A stretch of DNA of 17,395 bases from Clostridia bacterium. Lineage in GTDB: Bacteria > Bacillota > Clostridia > Oscillospirales > CAG-272. Below are positions 6,830-14,040 of the stretch, one piece after another. The notes under the pieces are model-generated. The model saw only the letters and a program-made list of their open reading frames with translations. It did not search any database and was not told the origin of the DNA. Where the stretch lies: positions 1 to 17,395 of the forward strand of contig JAFTNI010000185.1 in the NCBI GenBank assembly GCA_017451975.1, given 5' to 3'. The number at the start of each line of letters is the position of its first letter. Position 1 is the first letter of the stretch. The position numbers and the translations under genes are program-made.

Positions 6830-7846
6830 ATGGAATTTTCAAAAGATAAAAAGACTATATTTTCCGCCGTTCAGCCCAGCGGCAACCTTACAATAGGCAA
6901 CTACCTCGGAGCTATCAAAAACTGGCAGACGCTTCAGGACAGCGGCGAATATAACTGCCTCTACTGCGTTGCGGATATGCATTCCATAACGGTTCGCCAG
7001 AACCCTGCAGACCTGCGCCGCCGCACGCTTGAAACGCTTGCTGTTTATATTGCAAGCGGGCTCGACCCCGAAAAGAACGTTATGTTTGTTCAGAGCCACG
7101 TTCCCGCACACGCGGAGCTTGCCTGGGTGCTCAACTGCTACACGATGTTTGGCGAGCTTTCCCGTATGACACAATTTAAGGATAAAAGCGCGAAAAACGA
7201 ACAAAATATAAATGCCGGACTTTTCACATACCCCGCGCTCATGGCGGCAGACATTCTGCTTTACGGCACAGACCTTGTGCCCGTCGGCATAGACCAGAAG
7301 CAGCACGTTGAGCTTGCGCGCGATATCGCAGAGCGCTTTAACCAGCTCTACGGCGAAACATTTACCGTGCCCGAACCCTATATTCTTCAGACGGGTAAAA
7401 AGATATACTCTCTTGCCGAGCCCGGTAAGAAGATGAGCAAATCCGATGAAAACGTGAACAGCTTTATCGGTATTCTCGATTCGCGCGACGTTATTATAAA
7501 GAAGTTCAAGCGCGCCGTTACAGATAGCGAAACCTGCGTTCGCTACGCCGAGGGCAAGGACGGTATAAACAACCTTATGACCATCTATTCCTGCTTCACG
7601 GGAAAGACGATGGAAGAAATCGAACGCGAATTTGAAGGCAAGGGCTACGGCGATTTCAAGCTTGCCGTTGGCGAAGCCTGCGCGGACGCGCTCGCGCCCC
7701 TGCAGAAGCAGTATAACTGCCTTATGTCCGATAGATCTTATATGGAAAATATCCTCGCGCAGAACGCAGATTATGCGGCTTACCTCGCGCGCAAGATGCT
7801 TTCCAAGGTTTATAGAAAAGTGGGATTTCTGGCAAAAATTAAATGA
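6830..7846 (+). CDS. trpS: Tryptophanyl-tRNA synthetase
   Basis: This class I aminoacyl-tRNA synthetase charges tRNA-Trp with tryptophan in the cytoplasm. The 338-residue product has the N-terminal PSGNLTIGNYLGA block (16-28, where TIGN stands for HIGH), the GIDQKQHVELARDIA block (153-167) and KMSKS at 201-205. The length is typical of bacterial TrpS. The start at 6830 is chosen because GGAGA (6818-6822) precedes it at normal spacing, the protein then begins at the family position, and upstream in-frame codons lie inside the promoter. It is divergent from mecA and followed after 30 bases by a TagO/WecA-like gene on the same strand. Nothing unusual is visible in the protein. Confidence 0.97.
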   Translation: MEFSKDKKTIFSAVQPSGNLTIGNYLGAIKNWQTLQDSGEYNCLYCVADMHSITVRQNPADLRRRTLETLAVYIASGLDPEKNVMFVQSHVPAHAELAWVLNCYTMFGELSRMTQFKDKSAKNEQNINAGLFTYPALMAADILLYGTDLVPVGIDQKQHVELARDIAERFNQLYGETFTVPEPYILQTGKKIYSLAEPGKKMSKSDENVNSFIGILDSRDVIIKKFKRAVTDSETCVRYAEGKDGINNLMTIYSCFTGKTMEEIEREFEGKGYGDFKLAVGEACADALAPLQKQYNCLMSDRSYMENILAQNADYAAYLARKMLSKVYRKVGFLAKIK

Positions 7847-7876
7847 TAAGGACGGCGCACGCGCCGCTTTGGAATA

Positions 7877-8899
7877 ATGCCGAGAATTTTTCACTCGGGC
7901 GGGGTTAACTTGCCCGAAGCAATAATTACAGGTCTTGCTTTTTCGTTTATGATAACACCTTTTGTGCGCCGCCTTTCTTTGCGCGCAGGTATGCTGGATA
8001 TACCGAGTGACGGGCGGCGTATGCACAAAAGCGCTGTTCCGCTTGCGGGCGGGGCGGGAATGATATGCGCTTTCGCGCTTTCGCTTGCTTTCTGCGGCGG
8101 CGCGCAAGGCATAAAGCCCGTACCCCTCGCTATTTTTTGCCTTTTATGCGGCGCTTACGGCTTGCTGGACGATAAGCGCGCACTGCCCGTGCGCACAAAG
8201 CTTATGTTGCAGCTTGCAATAGCATTGCTCGCTTCGCTTGTTTTGGGGCGCGCAGAGGCGTTTTCTTTCTTTGGCTACAGAGTTTCCCTGGGTGCACTTT
8301 CCGTACCTGCCACGGCGCTGTGGATCGTTTTTATGATGAACGCCGTGAACCTTACAGACGGTATGGACGGGCTTTGCGCCGGCACGAGCGCGGTGAGCGC
8401 TGCGTGCCTTTCGCTTTTGCTTTACCGCCACGGCGAGGGTGCAAGCGCGGCCTTCGCGGCGGCGCTTGCGGGCGTTTGCCTGGGTTTTCTTTTTCACAAC
8501 CGCGCGCCTGCGAAAATTTTTATGGGCGAAACAGGCTCGGCTTTTCTCGGCTTCGTGCTTGCCGTGCTTTCGTTGCCGCTTTTTTCTGCGCACTCGCCCG
8601 CACCGCTTGCCGCCGTACTGCCCGCGTTTCTTTTTCCGCTTTGCGAGGCGGCGGGCTCTTTTCTGCGCCGCGTTTCAAAGGGCAAAAACCCTTTCGCGCC
8701 CGATAAAAGCCATATGCACCACGTGCTTTACGCGCGCGGCTTTTCTGTGCCGATTGTTTGCGCCGCGGAATATGCGTTTGCGCTCCTTTGCGCCTTTTGC
8801 GCGCTGGAATATTACGAGCACAGGGCGCTGGCGCTTCTTCTTTTTGCCGCGGCGGTGGTGTTCATGCGCCTTTTGCTTGCGGGCAAAAGGAAAAGGTAG
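7877..8899 (+). CDS. TagO/WecA-type undecaprenyl-phosphate sugar-1-phosphate transferase
   Basis: This integral membrane enzyme moves a sugar-1-phosphate, usually GlcNAc-1-P, from UDP-sugar to undecaprenyl phosphate, the first step of teichoic acid or surface glycan synthesis. Visible motifs are DIPSDGRRMHKSAVPLAGG (41-59), LLDD (96-99, metal-binding Asp pair), NAVNLTDGMDGL (155-166), FMGETGS (215-221) and DKSHMHH (276-282). The MH-x4-P-x2-GG form and the SHMHH motif point to TagO/WecA rather than MraY. About ten hydrophobic segments fill the rest. The ATG at 7877 has only a weak GGA three bases ahead. A TTG at 7910, preceded by GGGCGGGG, would give a family-like N-terminus and may be the true start. 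It stops with TAG. The specific sugar is unknown. Confidence 0.9.
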   Translation: MPRIFHSGGVNLPEAIITGLAFSFMITPFVRRLSLRAGMLDIPSDGRRMHKSAVPLAGGAGMICAFALSLAFCGGAQGIKPVPLAIFCLLCGAYGLLDDKRALPVRTKLMLQLAIALLASLVLGRAEAFSFFGYRVSLGALSVPATALWIVFMMNAVNLTDGMDGLCAGTSAVSAACLSLLLYRHGEGASAAFAAALAGVCLGFLFHNRAPAKIFMGETGSAFLGFVLAVLSLPLFSAHSPAPLAAVLPAFLFPLCEAAGSFLRRVSKGKNPFAPDKSHMHHVLYARGFSVPIVCAAEYAFALLCAFCALEYYEHRALALLLFAAAVVFMRLLLAGKRKR

Positions 8900-8925
8900 C
8901 GCCGCCTACATTATTACGGCGGCGC
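8899..8925. terminator. GC-rich hairpin between convergent genes, possible weak terminator
   Basis: An 8-bp all-G/C stem (8899-8906 with 8918-8925) with an 11-base loop spans both stop codons. The plus strand has no T-run after it. The minus strand continues into ACCTTTTCCTTTTG, so it may help end the small minus-strand operon. Confidence 0.4.
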
Positions 8926-9316
8926 AGACGAGCGCCACGAGCAGAATATCTCTGTCGGCAAGGTCGAAGGCGAGCGCTATTACAAGCCCGATTAGAATAA
9001 GGTCCTCTGTGGAAAGGTCGGGCAGGAAAGAAGAAAGAAAAGAGCTTTTTTCTTTCTTCGGCGGCTCGTGCGGCTTTTCTTCTTCCTTTGGCACCGCCGC
9101 AGGGCTTTGCATGCTCGCGCATTCCTTTTCCTCCTCTGTGTTCTTTGCAAGTGGGATGTTTTGCGAAAACGGCGCGAAAGCGCCGGAGGAAAGTTTTGGC
9201 TCCTCTTTTTCGGGTGCGCCGCCCGTGCCGCTGCCCTGTATGGCAGAGCCGCTGTATGCGGGCGGAGGGGTTATTTTCGCGGAGATATCTCCGCGGCCGT
9301 AATTTCTGCTATACAT
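8906..9316 (-). CDS. Small protein with Pro/Glu/Lys-rich region and C-terminal membrane segment
   Basis: The family is not recognised. The 136-residue product begins with Tyr/Gly/Arg (MYSRNYGRG), followed by a disordered Pro/Glu/Lys-rich stretch to about 90. A hydrophobic C-terminus (105-136) is broken by Asp/Arg (FDLADRD), which suggests one or two membrane helices. It is the last gene of a three-gene minus-strand cluster. GAGGTG (9321-9326) lies four bases before the ATG and the gene stops with TAG. Small proteins with a similar acidic-then-hydrophobic end are common in clostridial genomes, from memory. No function is proposed. Confidence 0.7.
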   Translation of the reverse strand: MYSRNYGRGDISAKITPPPAYSGSAIQGSGTGGAPEKEEPKLSSGAFAPFSQNIPLAKNTEEEKECASMQSPAAVPKEEEKPHEPPKKEKSSFLSSFLPDLSTEDLILIGLVIALAFDLADRDILLVALVCAAVIM

Positions 9317-9327
9317 TTTTCACCTCG

Positions 9328-9687
9328 CTATTTTAAATAGCCCATTATTTCGGCTATTTTCATCATACCTAAAATTTTATCTATGCGCTCGCACCTTTCG
9401 CCGGAAAGGTAGGGCTTCAGCGCCGTGAGCAGCGCGCGGCTTTGGGCAATGCTTTTTGCCGCATCGGAAACGCCTTCCTTCTTCGGGAATGGGCACGGCG
9501 CGCCGCCGCAGGGCAGCACCTCCTTGGCCGGGCAGGCGTCGCATTCGCGCGGCTTTTCCTCTGTGCGAGGGGGCGTGGGCGCGGAAGCGCCCGAAAGCCC
9601 CAGGCTGCCGGCAAGCCCCGCTATTTTCGCAAGAGCTGCAGGGTCGGAAAGAAGCGCGCCGAGCTTTTCGGAAAAATCGTTATCCAT
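9328..9687 (-). CDS. Small protein with a four-Cys motif, unknown function
   Basis: The family is not recognised. The 119-residue product has an N-terminal helix-like part (LLSDPAALAKIAGLAGSLGL, 12-31), a Pro-rich linker and a Cys cluster CxxC-x7-C-x4-C (Cys49, 52, 60, 65) that could bind metal. A basic amphipathic C-terminus follows (LLTALKPYLSGERCERID, 86-103). The start is three bases after the stop of the 81-residue gene and only weak ribosome binding sequence precedes it, so translation is probably coupled. It stops with TAG inside a small palindrome (9327-9341). From memory, clostridia often carry proteins ending in an ALKPYLS-like block, but I know no function. Confidence 0.7.
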   Translation of the reverse strand: MDNDFSEKLGALLSDPAALAKIAGLAGSLGLSGASAPTPPRTEEKPRECDACPAKEVLPCGGAPCPFPKKEGVSDAAKSIAQSRALLTALKPYLSGERCERIDKILGMMKIAEIMGYLK

Positions 9688-9690
9688 AGC

Positions 9691-9936
9691 CTATTTTCCG
9701 CTTATGTTCTGCAAAATGCTGCGCGCCTTTTCTTCGCCCACCGTTGCCACTATATTGCGGAAATCGCTTTCCGACATATTCATGATAACGCGGCGTATAG
9801 CGCCCATATCGGAAAATTTCTGCCCCATTGCCGTGGGCGGAATGCCGAGCGCGTACATAACCTGCTCCACCTTTGCGCGGAGCTCCTCATCGCTGATAGA
9901 GGCAACGGTGTTTTTCAAATTTTCTGTGTTTTCCAT
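9691..9936 (-). CDS. Small soluble protein, unknown function, first gene of a three-gene cluster
   Basis: The family is not recognised. The 81-residue product is predicted soluble and mostly helical, with an acidic N-terminus (ISDEELRAKVEQVMYALG, 14-31) and a second part rich in Met/Ile/Arg (SDMGAIRRVIMNMSESDF). There is no Cys and no membrane segment. AGGAGA (9946-9951) lies nine bases before the ATG. It stops with TAG and is followed closely by two more small genes, so the three are likely co-transcribed from the 84-base gap shared with the plus-strand gene at 10021. Confidence 0.7.
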   Translation of the reverse strand: MENTENLKNTVASISDEELRAKVEQVMYALGIPPTAMGQKFSDMGAIRRVIMNMSESDFRNIVATVGEEKARSILQNISGK

Positions 9937-10020
9937 AAAAAATCATCTCCTGTAAAAATATTTTCATGCTTATCTTATGCGCGGGGGAGTTTTTTTGCCA
10001 TAACTGTAAGGAGAAAAAAT

Positions 10021-10536
10021 ATGAGAGTTTATATACCTGAGCAAAATAAAAAGAACGCAATATGCTATTTTACGGCGATAATTGCGGGCGCTTTGCTTTT
10101 TGCCGTTTCCACAATTTTGCCGTTCTACAGGGGCGTGGTTCAGCTTTTGGCCTTTGGCTTCTGGATTTTTGGTTTCTGGGTGCTTTGCCGCTATTCGCTT
10201 TCCTACTTTTACTACGTTATCGACGGCGATAATTTCCGCATAGTGAAGGTCATGGGCAAAAGGCAGCAGGACGTTGGCAACGTTTCCATGCGAACGGGCA
10301 AATTTATAAAAAAAGAAAGTGAAGCGAAAAAGCGCCCGCCCGCGCGCAACCGCTTCAATTATTGCCGCAACCTTGTTCCCGCGGAAAAATACGTTTACTT
10401 TTTCGAATGGAACGGGGCGGATGCGGAAATTATTTTCGAGCCGAGCGAGGAGTTTGCGCTTCTTATGAGCGCGAAGCTGGAGGAGCTTAAAACCGCCGCG
10501 CCCGAAATGAACACAAACGGCTGGTACGACGAATAA
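10021..10536 (+). CDS. Small two-helix membrane protein, unknown function
   Basis: The family is not certain. The 171-residue product has two membrane segments (about 13-36 and 38-57) and a soluble C-terminal domain (about 62-160) with beta-like alternation (YYVIDGDNFRIVKVMGK, 64-80) and a basic insert (about 97-112). The arrangement recalls membrane proteins carrying a bacterial PH-like domain, but the match is only in general shape. AAGGAG (10008-10013), seven bases before the ATG, fixes the start, although the frame stays open far upstream. It is followed after 18 bases by an acyl carrier protein gene and shares its terminator, which suggests a joint transcript and perhaps a lipid-related role. 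Confidence 0.75.
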   Translation: MRVYIPEQNKKNAICYFTAIIAGALLFAVSTILPFYRGVVQLLAFGFWIFGFWVLCRYSLSYFYYVIDGDNFRIVKVMGKRQQDVGNVSMRTGKFIKKESEAKKRPPARNRFNYCRNLVPAEKYVYFFEWNGADAEIIFEPSEEFALLMSAKLEELKTAAPEMNTNGWYDE

Positions 10537-10554
10537 AATTATACGGAGAATATT

Positions 10555-10779
10555 ATGCTTGACAAAATCAAAAAAATAATAGCCGCGCAAATAGGCGCAG
10601 AGGAAGCGGAGCTTACGCCCGAAGCAGACCTTGAGGAGCTCGGCGCAGATTCGCTCGACGCAGTGGAGCTTATGGTCGCTTTCGAAGAAGAATTCGGCAT
10701 TTCCGTGCCCGACGACGATATCGTCGCCTTGCGCACCGTTGGCGATATTGCGGAGTACATAGAAAGTATGAAGGAATAA
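10555..10779 (+). CDS. acpP: Acyl carrier protein
   Basis: The 74-residue product is a typical small acidic four-helix carrier. Ser33 in GADSLDAVEL is the site for the 4'-phosphopantetheine arm on which acyl chains are built. The DIVALRTVGDIAEYI end matches helices III-IV. GGAG (10545-10548) precedes the ATG. No other fatty acid synthesis genes are nearby; the partner is a small membrane protein. It could be the housekeeping carrier or an extra one for a special acyl transfer, and the sequence does not decide. Confidence 0.93.
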   Translation: MLDKIKKIIAAQIGAEEAELTPEADLEELGADSLDAVELMVAFEEEFGISVPDDDIVALRTVGDIAEYIESMKE

Positions 10780-10821
10780 GCCGAGCGTAAATATTTATAT
10801 GCGTAAAAATAGCGCTATATG

Positions 10822-10860
10822 AAAAACAACACCGAGGTTTAAGGCTTCGGTGTTGTTTTT
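10822..10860 (+). terminator. Terminator after acpP
   Basis: A perfect 14-bp stem (10822-10835 with 10847-10860) ends in TTGTTTTT on the plus strand, about 45 bases after the stop. The loop has an extra G-C and a G-T pair at its base. Confidence 0.9.
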
Positions 10861-10898
10861 ACGGTATAGGAATTTTCGCTGAAATGGGTTGAAGTAAG

Positions 10899-10948
10899 AG
10901 CCTTCCCTGATAAAAGGGGAAGCCGAGTTTACCCCTCATGAGTGGGGC
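10899..10948. repeat. Degenerate hairpin-rich intergenic repeat, copy 1
   Basis: GCCTTCCCTG (10900-10909) opens a small hairpin (CTTCCC 10902-10907 with GGGAAG 10917-10922). An imperfect inverted repeat around CCTCATGAGTGGGG follows. The same opening word occurs at 13481. No coding frame is convincing here. This fills the 201-base gap between acpP and the next gene together with the terminator. Confidence 0.4.
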
Positions 10949-10980
10949 AGGGGGCGTTGATGTACGCTTTTGCGCACTTT

Positions 10981-12099
10981 TTATCTTTTGTTTTTTGTTT
11001 CTATGCAGAAGGGCAGGCTTGCGGGCTCTTCTCCCTCTTGCTCCGTTTTCTCTATGCACATAATATCATCAACGCTTTTGCGTGCAGACGGGCTTGCGCC
11101 TATGCGCTCGAACAAGCCGAGCGCGGCAGATGAGCTTACGGAAAACACGGCGGAAAAGCTGCCTAAAGATATTGAAATTATGCCGTATTCATAACCGCTT
11201 ACGGGCACGGTATATTCTATAAGTTGGTTATCCTTATATCGCATATCGCGGTGCCCGTCCCTGCGCTCGTACAGCCATTTTGCTCTTTGCTCGTCGAATA
11301 CGACGGGCGCGGAATCGGTATCTATATTTCTGTCAAATGAGGATTTCGTTTTTCTGCGCTCTACCGTTACGCGGAAGGCAGAGGCATCGAGCGCGGCAGA
11401 GAAAACCCCGTTTTCGTCGAATACGAGAATTATATTTTCAAAAACGCAGAAGTAAAAGCCGTTGGCGTAAAAAACGGCGGGGTCTTGCTCGTAAACAAAA
11501 AGCGCGAGGTCTGCGGGCTTTTTATCTGCTACGAAGTCTTTTACGGCTATTGCGGCAGATGTGCATTTCTTGCTCGCCAGCATGGCGAGCGCCGCTTCGC
11601 TTATAAGTGCGGTTTTACCGCCCTCGCCGCAAATTATTCTTATTTTGCGGCTTTCCGTTTTTCTGTGGCATTTATCGCTTTCGATTTTCAGCCTTTCAAG
11701 CTCATATTTGTTTTTGTTGAGGTATTTAAGCTTTTCTGCGGTTGTGGTGCCCTCGCAGTAAAGCATTTTTTCAATATTGCCGTCGGCAAGTTCCATAAGC
11801 GAAAAATCTTCCGCTATTTGCTTTTTATATTGCAAAATGAACTCCTGCGCTTCGCCGTGAATTTGCGAGCCACCGGGGAATTCCCTTGCATTTAAGCGGA
11901 AGCTTACCTTTTTGGGGGAATATTGCGCAATAATAAGCTCCAGCTCTTTTTTGCGAGCTGCTTCTTTGCTTTTAAGCACACTTGCCACCAAGGAGATAAC
12001 GACGATTACGATAGCTATGGGAAGTATATACTCAATAAATTCCACGGTTACGGCAATAATTCCGCCCACTATAAAAATTGCAAGAAGACTTTCCCACAT
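10981..12099 (-). CDS. Membrane-anchored protein of unknown function
   Basis: The family is not recognised. The 372-residue product has two closely spaced N-terminal hydrophobic segments (about 4-19 and 24-43), probably a hairpin, then a basic KSKEAARKK stretch and a long cytoplasmic part. A Lys/Glu-rich probable coiled coil lies at about 115-145 (AEKLKYLNKNKYELERLKIE). The middle contains alternating hydrophobic strands (YANGFYFCVFENIILVFDEN) and the C-terminal tail is acidic and low in structure. GAGGT (12107-12111) lies seven bases before the ATG. It follows the transporter gene by 24 bases on the same strand, so the two probably form an operon. Confidence 0.75.
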   Translation of the reverse strand: MWESLLAIFIVGGIIAVTVEFIEYILPIAIVIVVISLVASVLKSKEAARKKELELIIAQYSPKKVSFRLNAREFPGGSQIHGEAQEFILQYKKQIAEDFSLMELADGNIEKMLYCEGTTTAEKLKYLNKNKYELERLKIESDKCHRKTESRKIRIICGEGGKTALISEAALAMLASKKCTSAAIAVKDFVADKKPADLALFVYEQDPAVFYANGFYFCVFENIILVFDENGVFSAALDASAFRVTVERRKTKSSFDRNIDTDSAPVVFDEQRAKWLYERRDGHRDMRYKDNQLIEYTVPVSGYEYGIISISLGSFSAVFSVSSSAALGLFERIGASPSARKSVDDIMCIEKTEQEGEEPASLPFCIETKNKR

Positions 12100-12123
12100 A
12101 GACTTTACCTCGTGTTGAAATTT

Positions 12124-13368
12124 TTACTGTTTGTTTTTCTTTCTTGTAAATGCGGCAAAGCCCAGGCTTATTGCCGCCGCCGCGCAAGCGAGCGCGAAAA
12201 GCGTTATAAGCACGCTTTCCCAGCCGAGCCTCTCTGACATTTTGCCGAGCAATATGCCGGCGGCGGAGCTGCCCACGTAGCAAAGCGTATCGAGCAATCC
12301 CGCAAGCAAGCCTGAATCCATTTTATCGCGGTTATCAAGCGGGAACATACTTGTGATAACGTTGTTTATCGCCGCCATCATGCAGGCAAGACCAATGAAA
12401 AGCACCATTGTGAACACAACGCTCTTATAGGGGTAGATGAGGTAAACGCCGAGCGAAAGGCAGAAAGCCACGCTATAGAAAATGCCGTTTATAAGCAAGT
12501 GGTTGCGAAGCTTCAGGTAGAGCCTGCGCGCCACGAGCGAGCCGAGTATGGAGAATATGGGCAAAAGGAGCGTGAGTATTATGGAAAGCGAATCTGTAAC
12601 GGCAAATTCATCGCGCAGAAGTTTGGGAAGCCAGTTGTTTACGCCGTCCTTTATAAAGCCGTTGGAAACGGCAGTAATTGCTATAAAAACGAGAGTGGTT
12701 ACGAAAAACGCACCCGCCTTGCCGCGCGCGGTTTGCTTTTTCGCCGCCACGCCGAAGGGAAGGTCGTCTTCCTCAACCTCACCGTTTTTCTTCGCTTTTT
12801 CAATTTGCGTCATTATATATACCCAGATAACCGCCGCCGTAAGAAGGAAGGCCGCCGCCGTGAAGAAGGTGAGCTTCCACATATCGAGCGCCACAAAAAG
12901 CGCGGAAATGCCATATGCAAGCGCCGTGCCTATTGCAACGGTTGTGCTCATCGTATAGATAGCGCGGCTTATACTGCCGCTTTTTATATTTTTGGAAAGC
13001 GTGCGGATAATAAGGCTGTAGAGCATAGACTGCACTATGCCGTTTACAAGCCAGAGCCCCGCCATTATGCGGTAATCGCCCGAAAGCGGCATAAGCACGT
13101 TTACAAGCGCAGAAACGGAAAGCGCGCCCGTTATAACGAATTTTGGGTTGTAATGCTTGCAAAGCAAGCCGTTTACAAGCTGACCTATGCCGTATGTAAG
13201 CGCGAAGCAAGAGTAAACAAGCCCGCCCTTATCGTTGGATATTCCGAGCTCGGAAATAATTTTAACCATGCTTGCGGAATAATCCAGCCTGCCCACGTAA
13301 GCCGCCGTATAAACGAGCCAGCAGCCGAAAATCAGCATAGATGCGTGCTTTTTTGTAAGATATTTCAA
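12124..13368 (-). CDS. Major facilitator transporter, OPA-like (organophosphate:phosphate type)
   Basis: The 414-residue inner-membrane transporter has about 12 hydrophobic segments and a charged central loop (about 190-225), the MFS layout. Features near GIGQLVNGLLCKHYNPKF (61-78) and DGVNNWLPKLLRDEF resemble the OPA branch that includes GlpT and UhpT, which exchange phosphorylated sugars or glycerol phosphate for phosphate. The substrate cannot be set from sequence. The start is a TTG at 13366-13368 with GGAGG (13375-13379) six bases ahead. The first in-frame ATG is ten codons later and has no comparable site. A good promoter lies upstream and the unknown membrane protein follows in the same transcript. 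Confidence 0.88.
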   Translation of the reverse strand: MKYLTKKHASMLIFGCWLVYTAAYVGRLDYSASMVKIISELGISNDKGGLVYSCFALTYGIGQLVNGLLCKHYNPKFVITGALSVSALVNVLMPLSGDYRIMAGLWLVNGIVQSMLYSLIIRTLSKNIKSGSISRAIYTMSTTVAIGTALAYGISALFVALDMWKLTFFTAAAFLLTAAVIWVYIMTQIEKAKKNGEVEEDDLPFGVAAKKQTARGKAGAFFVTTLVFIAITAVSNGFIKDGVNNWLPKLLRDEFAVTDSLSIILTLLLPIFSILGSLVARRLYLKLRNHLLINGIFYSVAFCLSLGVYLIYPYKSVVFTMVLFIGLACMMAAINNVITSMFPLDNRDKMDSGLLAGLLDTLCYVGSSAAGILLGKMSERLGWESVLITLFALACAAAAISLGFAAFTRKKNKQ

Positions 13369-13413
13369 AATAAACCTCCGATTTTTGTTACAAAAAATGA
13401 TTTGTTTGAAAAT

Positions 13414-13442
13414 ATTATATCATATTATGAAAAAAATTACAA
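13414..13442 (-). promoter_or_regulatory. Predicted promoter of the transporter operon
   Basis: On the minus strand, TTGTAA (13437-13442), 17 bases and TATAAT (13414-13419) lie about 45 bases before the TTG start codon. The surrounding DNA is very AT-rich. Confidence 0.65.
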
Positions 13443-13480
13443 TATAAAATTTAATTTGCGGCAGGGCGATGGATTTCTTA

Positions 13481-13530
13481 GCCTTCCCCTGCATATGCTC
13501 ATGGAAAGGTGGCACGCGAAGCGTGACGTA
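13481..13530. repeat. Degenerate hairpin-rich intergenic repeat, copy 2
   Basis: GCCTTCCCCTG (13481-13491) opens an imperfect hairpin closing at GGAAAGG (13503-13509). A perfect small hairpin, CACGC-GAA-GCGTG, follows at 13513-13525. The first word matches 10900-10909. From memory, similar paired-hairpin units recur between genes in gut Clostridia genomes. Confidence 0.5.
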
Positions 13531-13553
13531 TTATGTGTTATTTCGGCTTTGTA

Positions 13554-13599
13554 TAAAATTTAAACCACGGGCGGTGTGCCGCCCGTGGTTTAAATTTTA
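13554..13599. terminator. Long bidirectional terminator closing the ligA-obgE-psiE run
   Basis: A perfect 21-bp stem (13554-13574 with 13579-13599) has a TGTG loop. The GC-rich inner part is flanked by A/T outer parts, so T-runs follow the core on both strands. It begins one base after the stop of the psiE-like gene. Confidence 0.93.
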
Positions 13600-13600
13600 A

Positions 13601-14002
13601 TTAAAATTCGTCTTTGTGCTCTTCAAGTTCTTTTTTTACGTCGTTTTCGGAAAGAAGGAATTTTCGTATTGCGAAAAGACCCGCTATGCAAAGAACGCAG
13701 GCAACTGTGCTGAGTGCGTTGTGGTGGTCTACAATAACCGTACGGGCAATGGCCACGATAAGAACCTCTATCGTGTTTGCCGCCGTGAGGTTGATGAGCA
13801 TTCGAACGAATTCAAGACCTACGAGTATCGTGAGCATATTTTTAAGGTAGACATCGGCGGAAGAGAAATAGGAATCCACCGTGAAAAACTTCATCACTTC
13901 AAAAACTATGAGTGCAAGCAAAACCAAAAGCGTGATCACCGCAATAGCAAATTCAAAAAAGCGTATTACCGAATTGAAAAAACGTTTAAACTTCTTAGCC
14001 AT
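13601..14002 (-). CDS. PsiE-like small membrane protein
   Basis: PsiE proteins are small four-helix membrane proteins first seen as phosphate-starvation-inducible in E. coli; their biochemical role is unknown. The 133-residue product has hydrophobic segments near 15-37, 55-68, 77-92 and 97-114. It has the family's most telling block, IVAIARTVIVDHHNALSTV (81-99), where VDH follows a conserved Arg. The C-terminus is charged. AAGGAGT (14009-14015) lies six bases before the ATG. It is 38 bases downstream of obgE on the same strand and ends at the shared terminator, so it is likely the last gene of that transcript. The family call rests mainly on the VDH block. Confidence 0.75.
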   Translation of the reverse strand: MAKKFKRFFNSVIRFFEFAIAVITLLVLLALIVFEVMKFFTVDSYFSSADVYLKNMLTILVGLEFVRMLINLTAANTIEVLIVAIARTVIVDHHNALSTVACVLCIAGLFAIRKFLLSENDVKKELEEHKDEF

Positions 14003-14040
14003 AATAAAACTCCTTAGATGCCGTTTGTAATGCTGAAAAA

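Noticed and set aside
7852..7866. Small GC hairpin between trpS and the TagO-like gene
   Set aside because: It has a 5-bp stem and no T-run, so it is unlikely to terminate transcription.
7877..8899. MraY (peptidoglycan) identity for the transferase
   Set aside because: It lacks the MraY GTPTMGG and APFHHH-like motifs and has the MH-x4-P-x2-GG and SHMHH forms of TagO/WecA. It is also outside any cell-division cluster.
12499..13563. Long plus-strand open frame opposite the transporter
   Set aside because: The transporter has clear membrane segments, a promoter and a ribosome binding site. The opposite frame is basic, lacks a start site and is a shadow.
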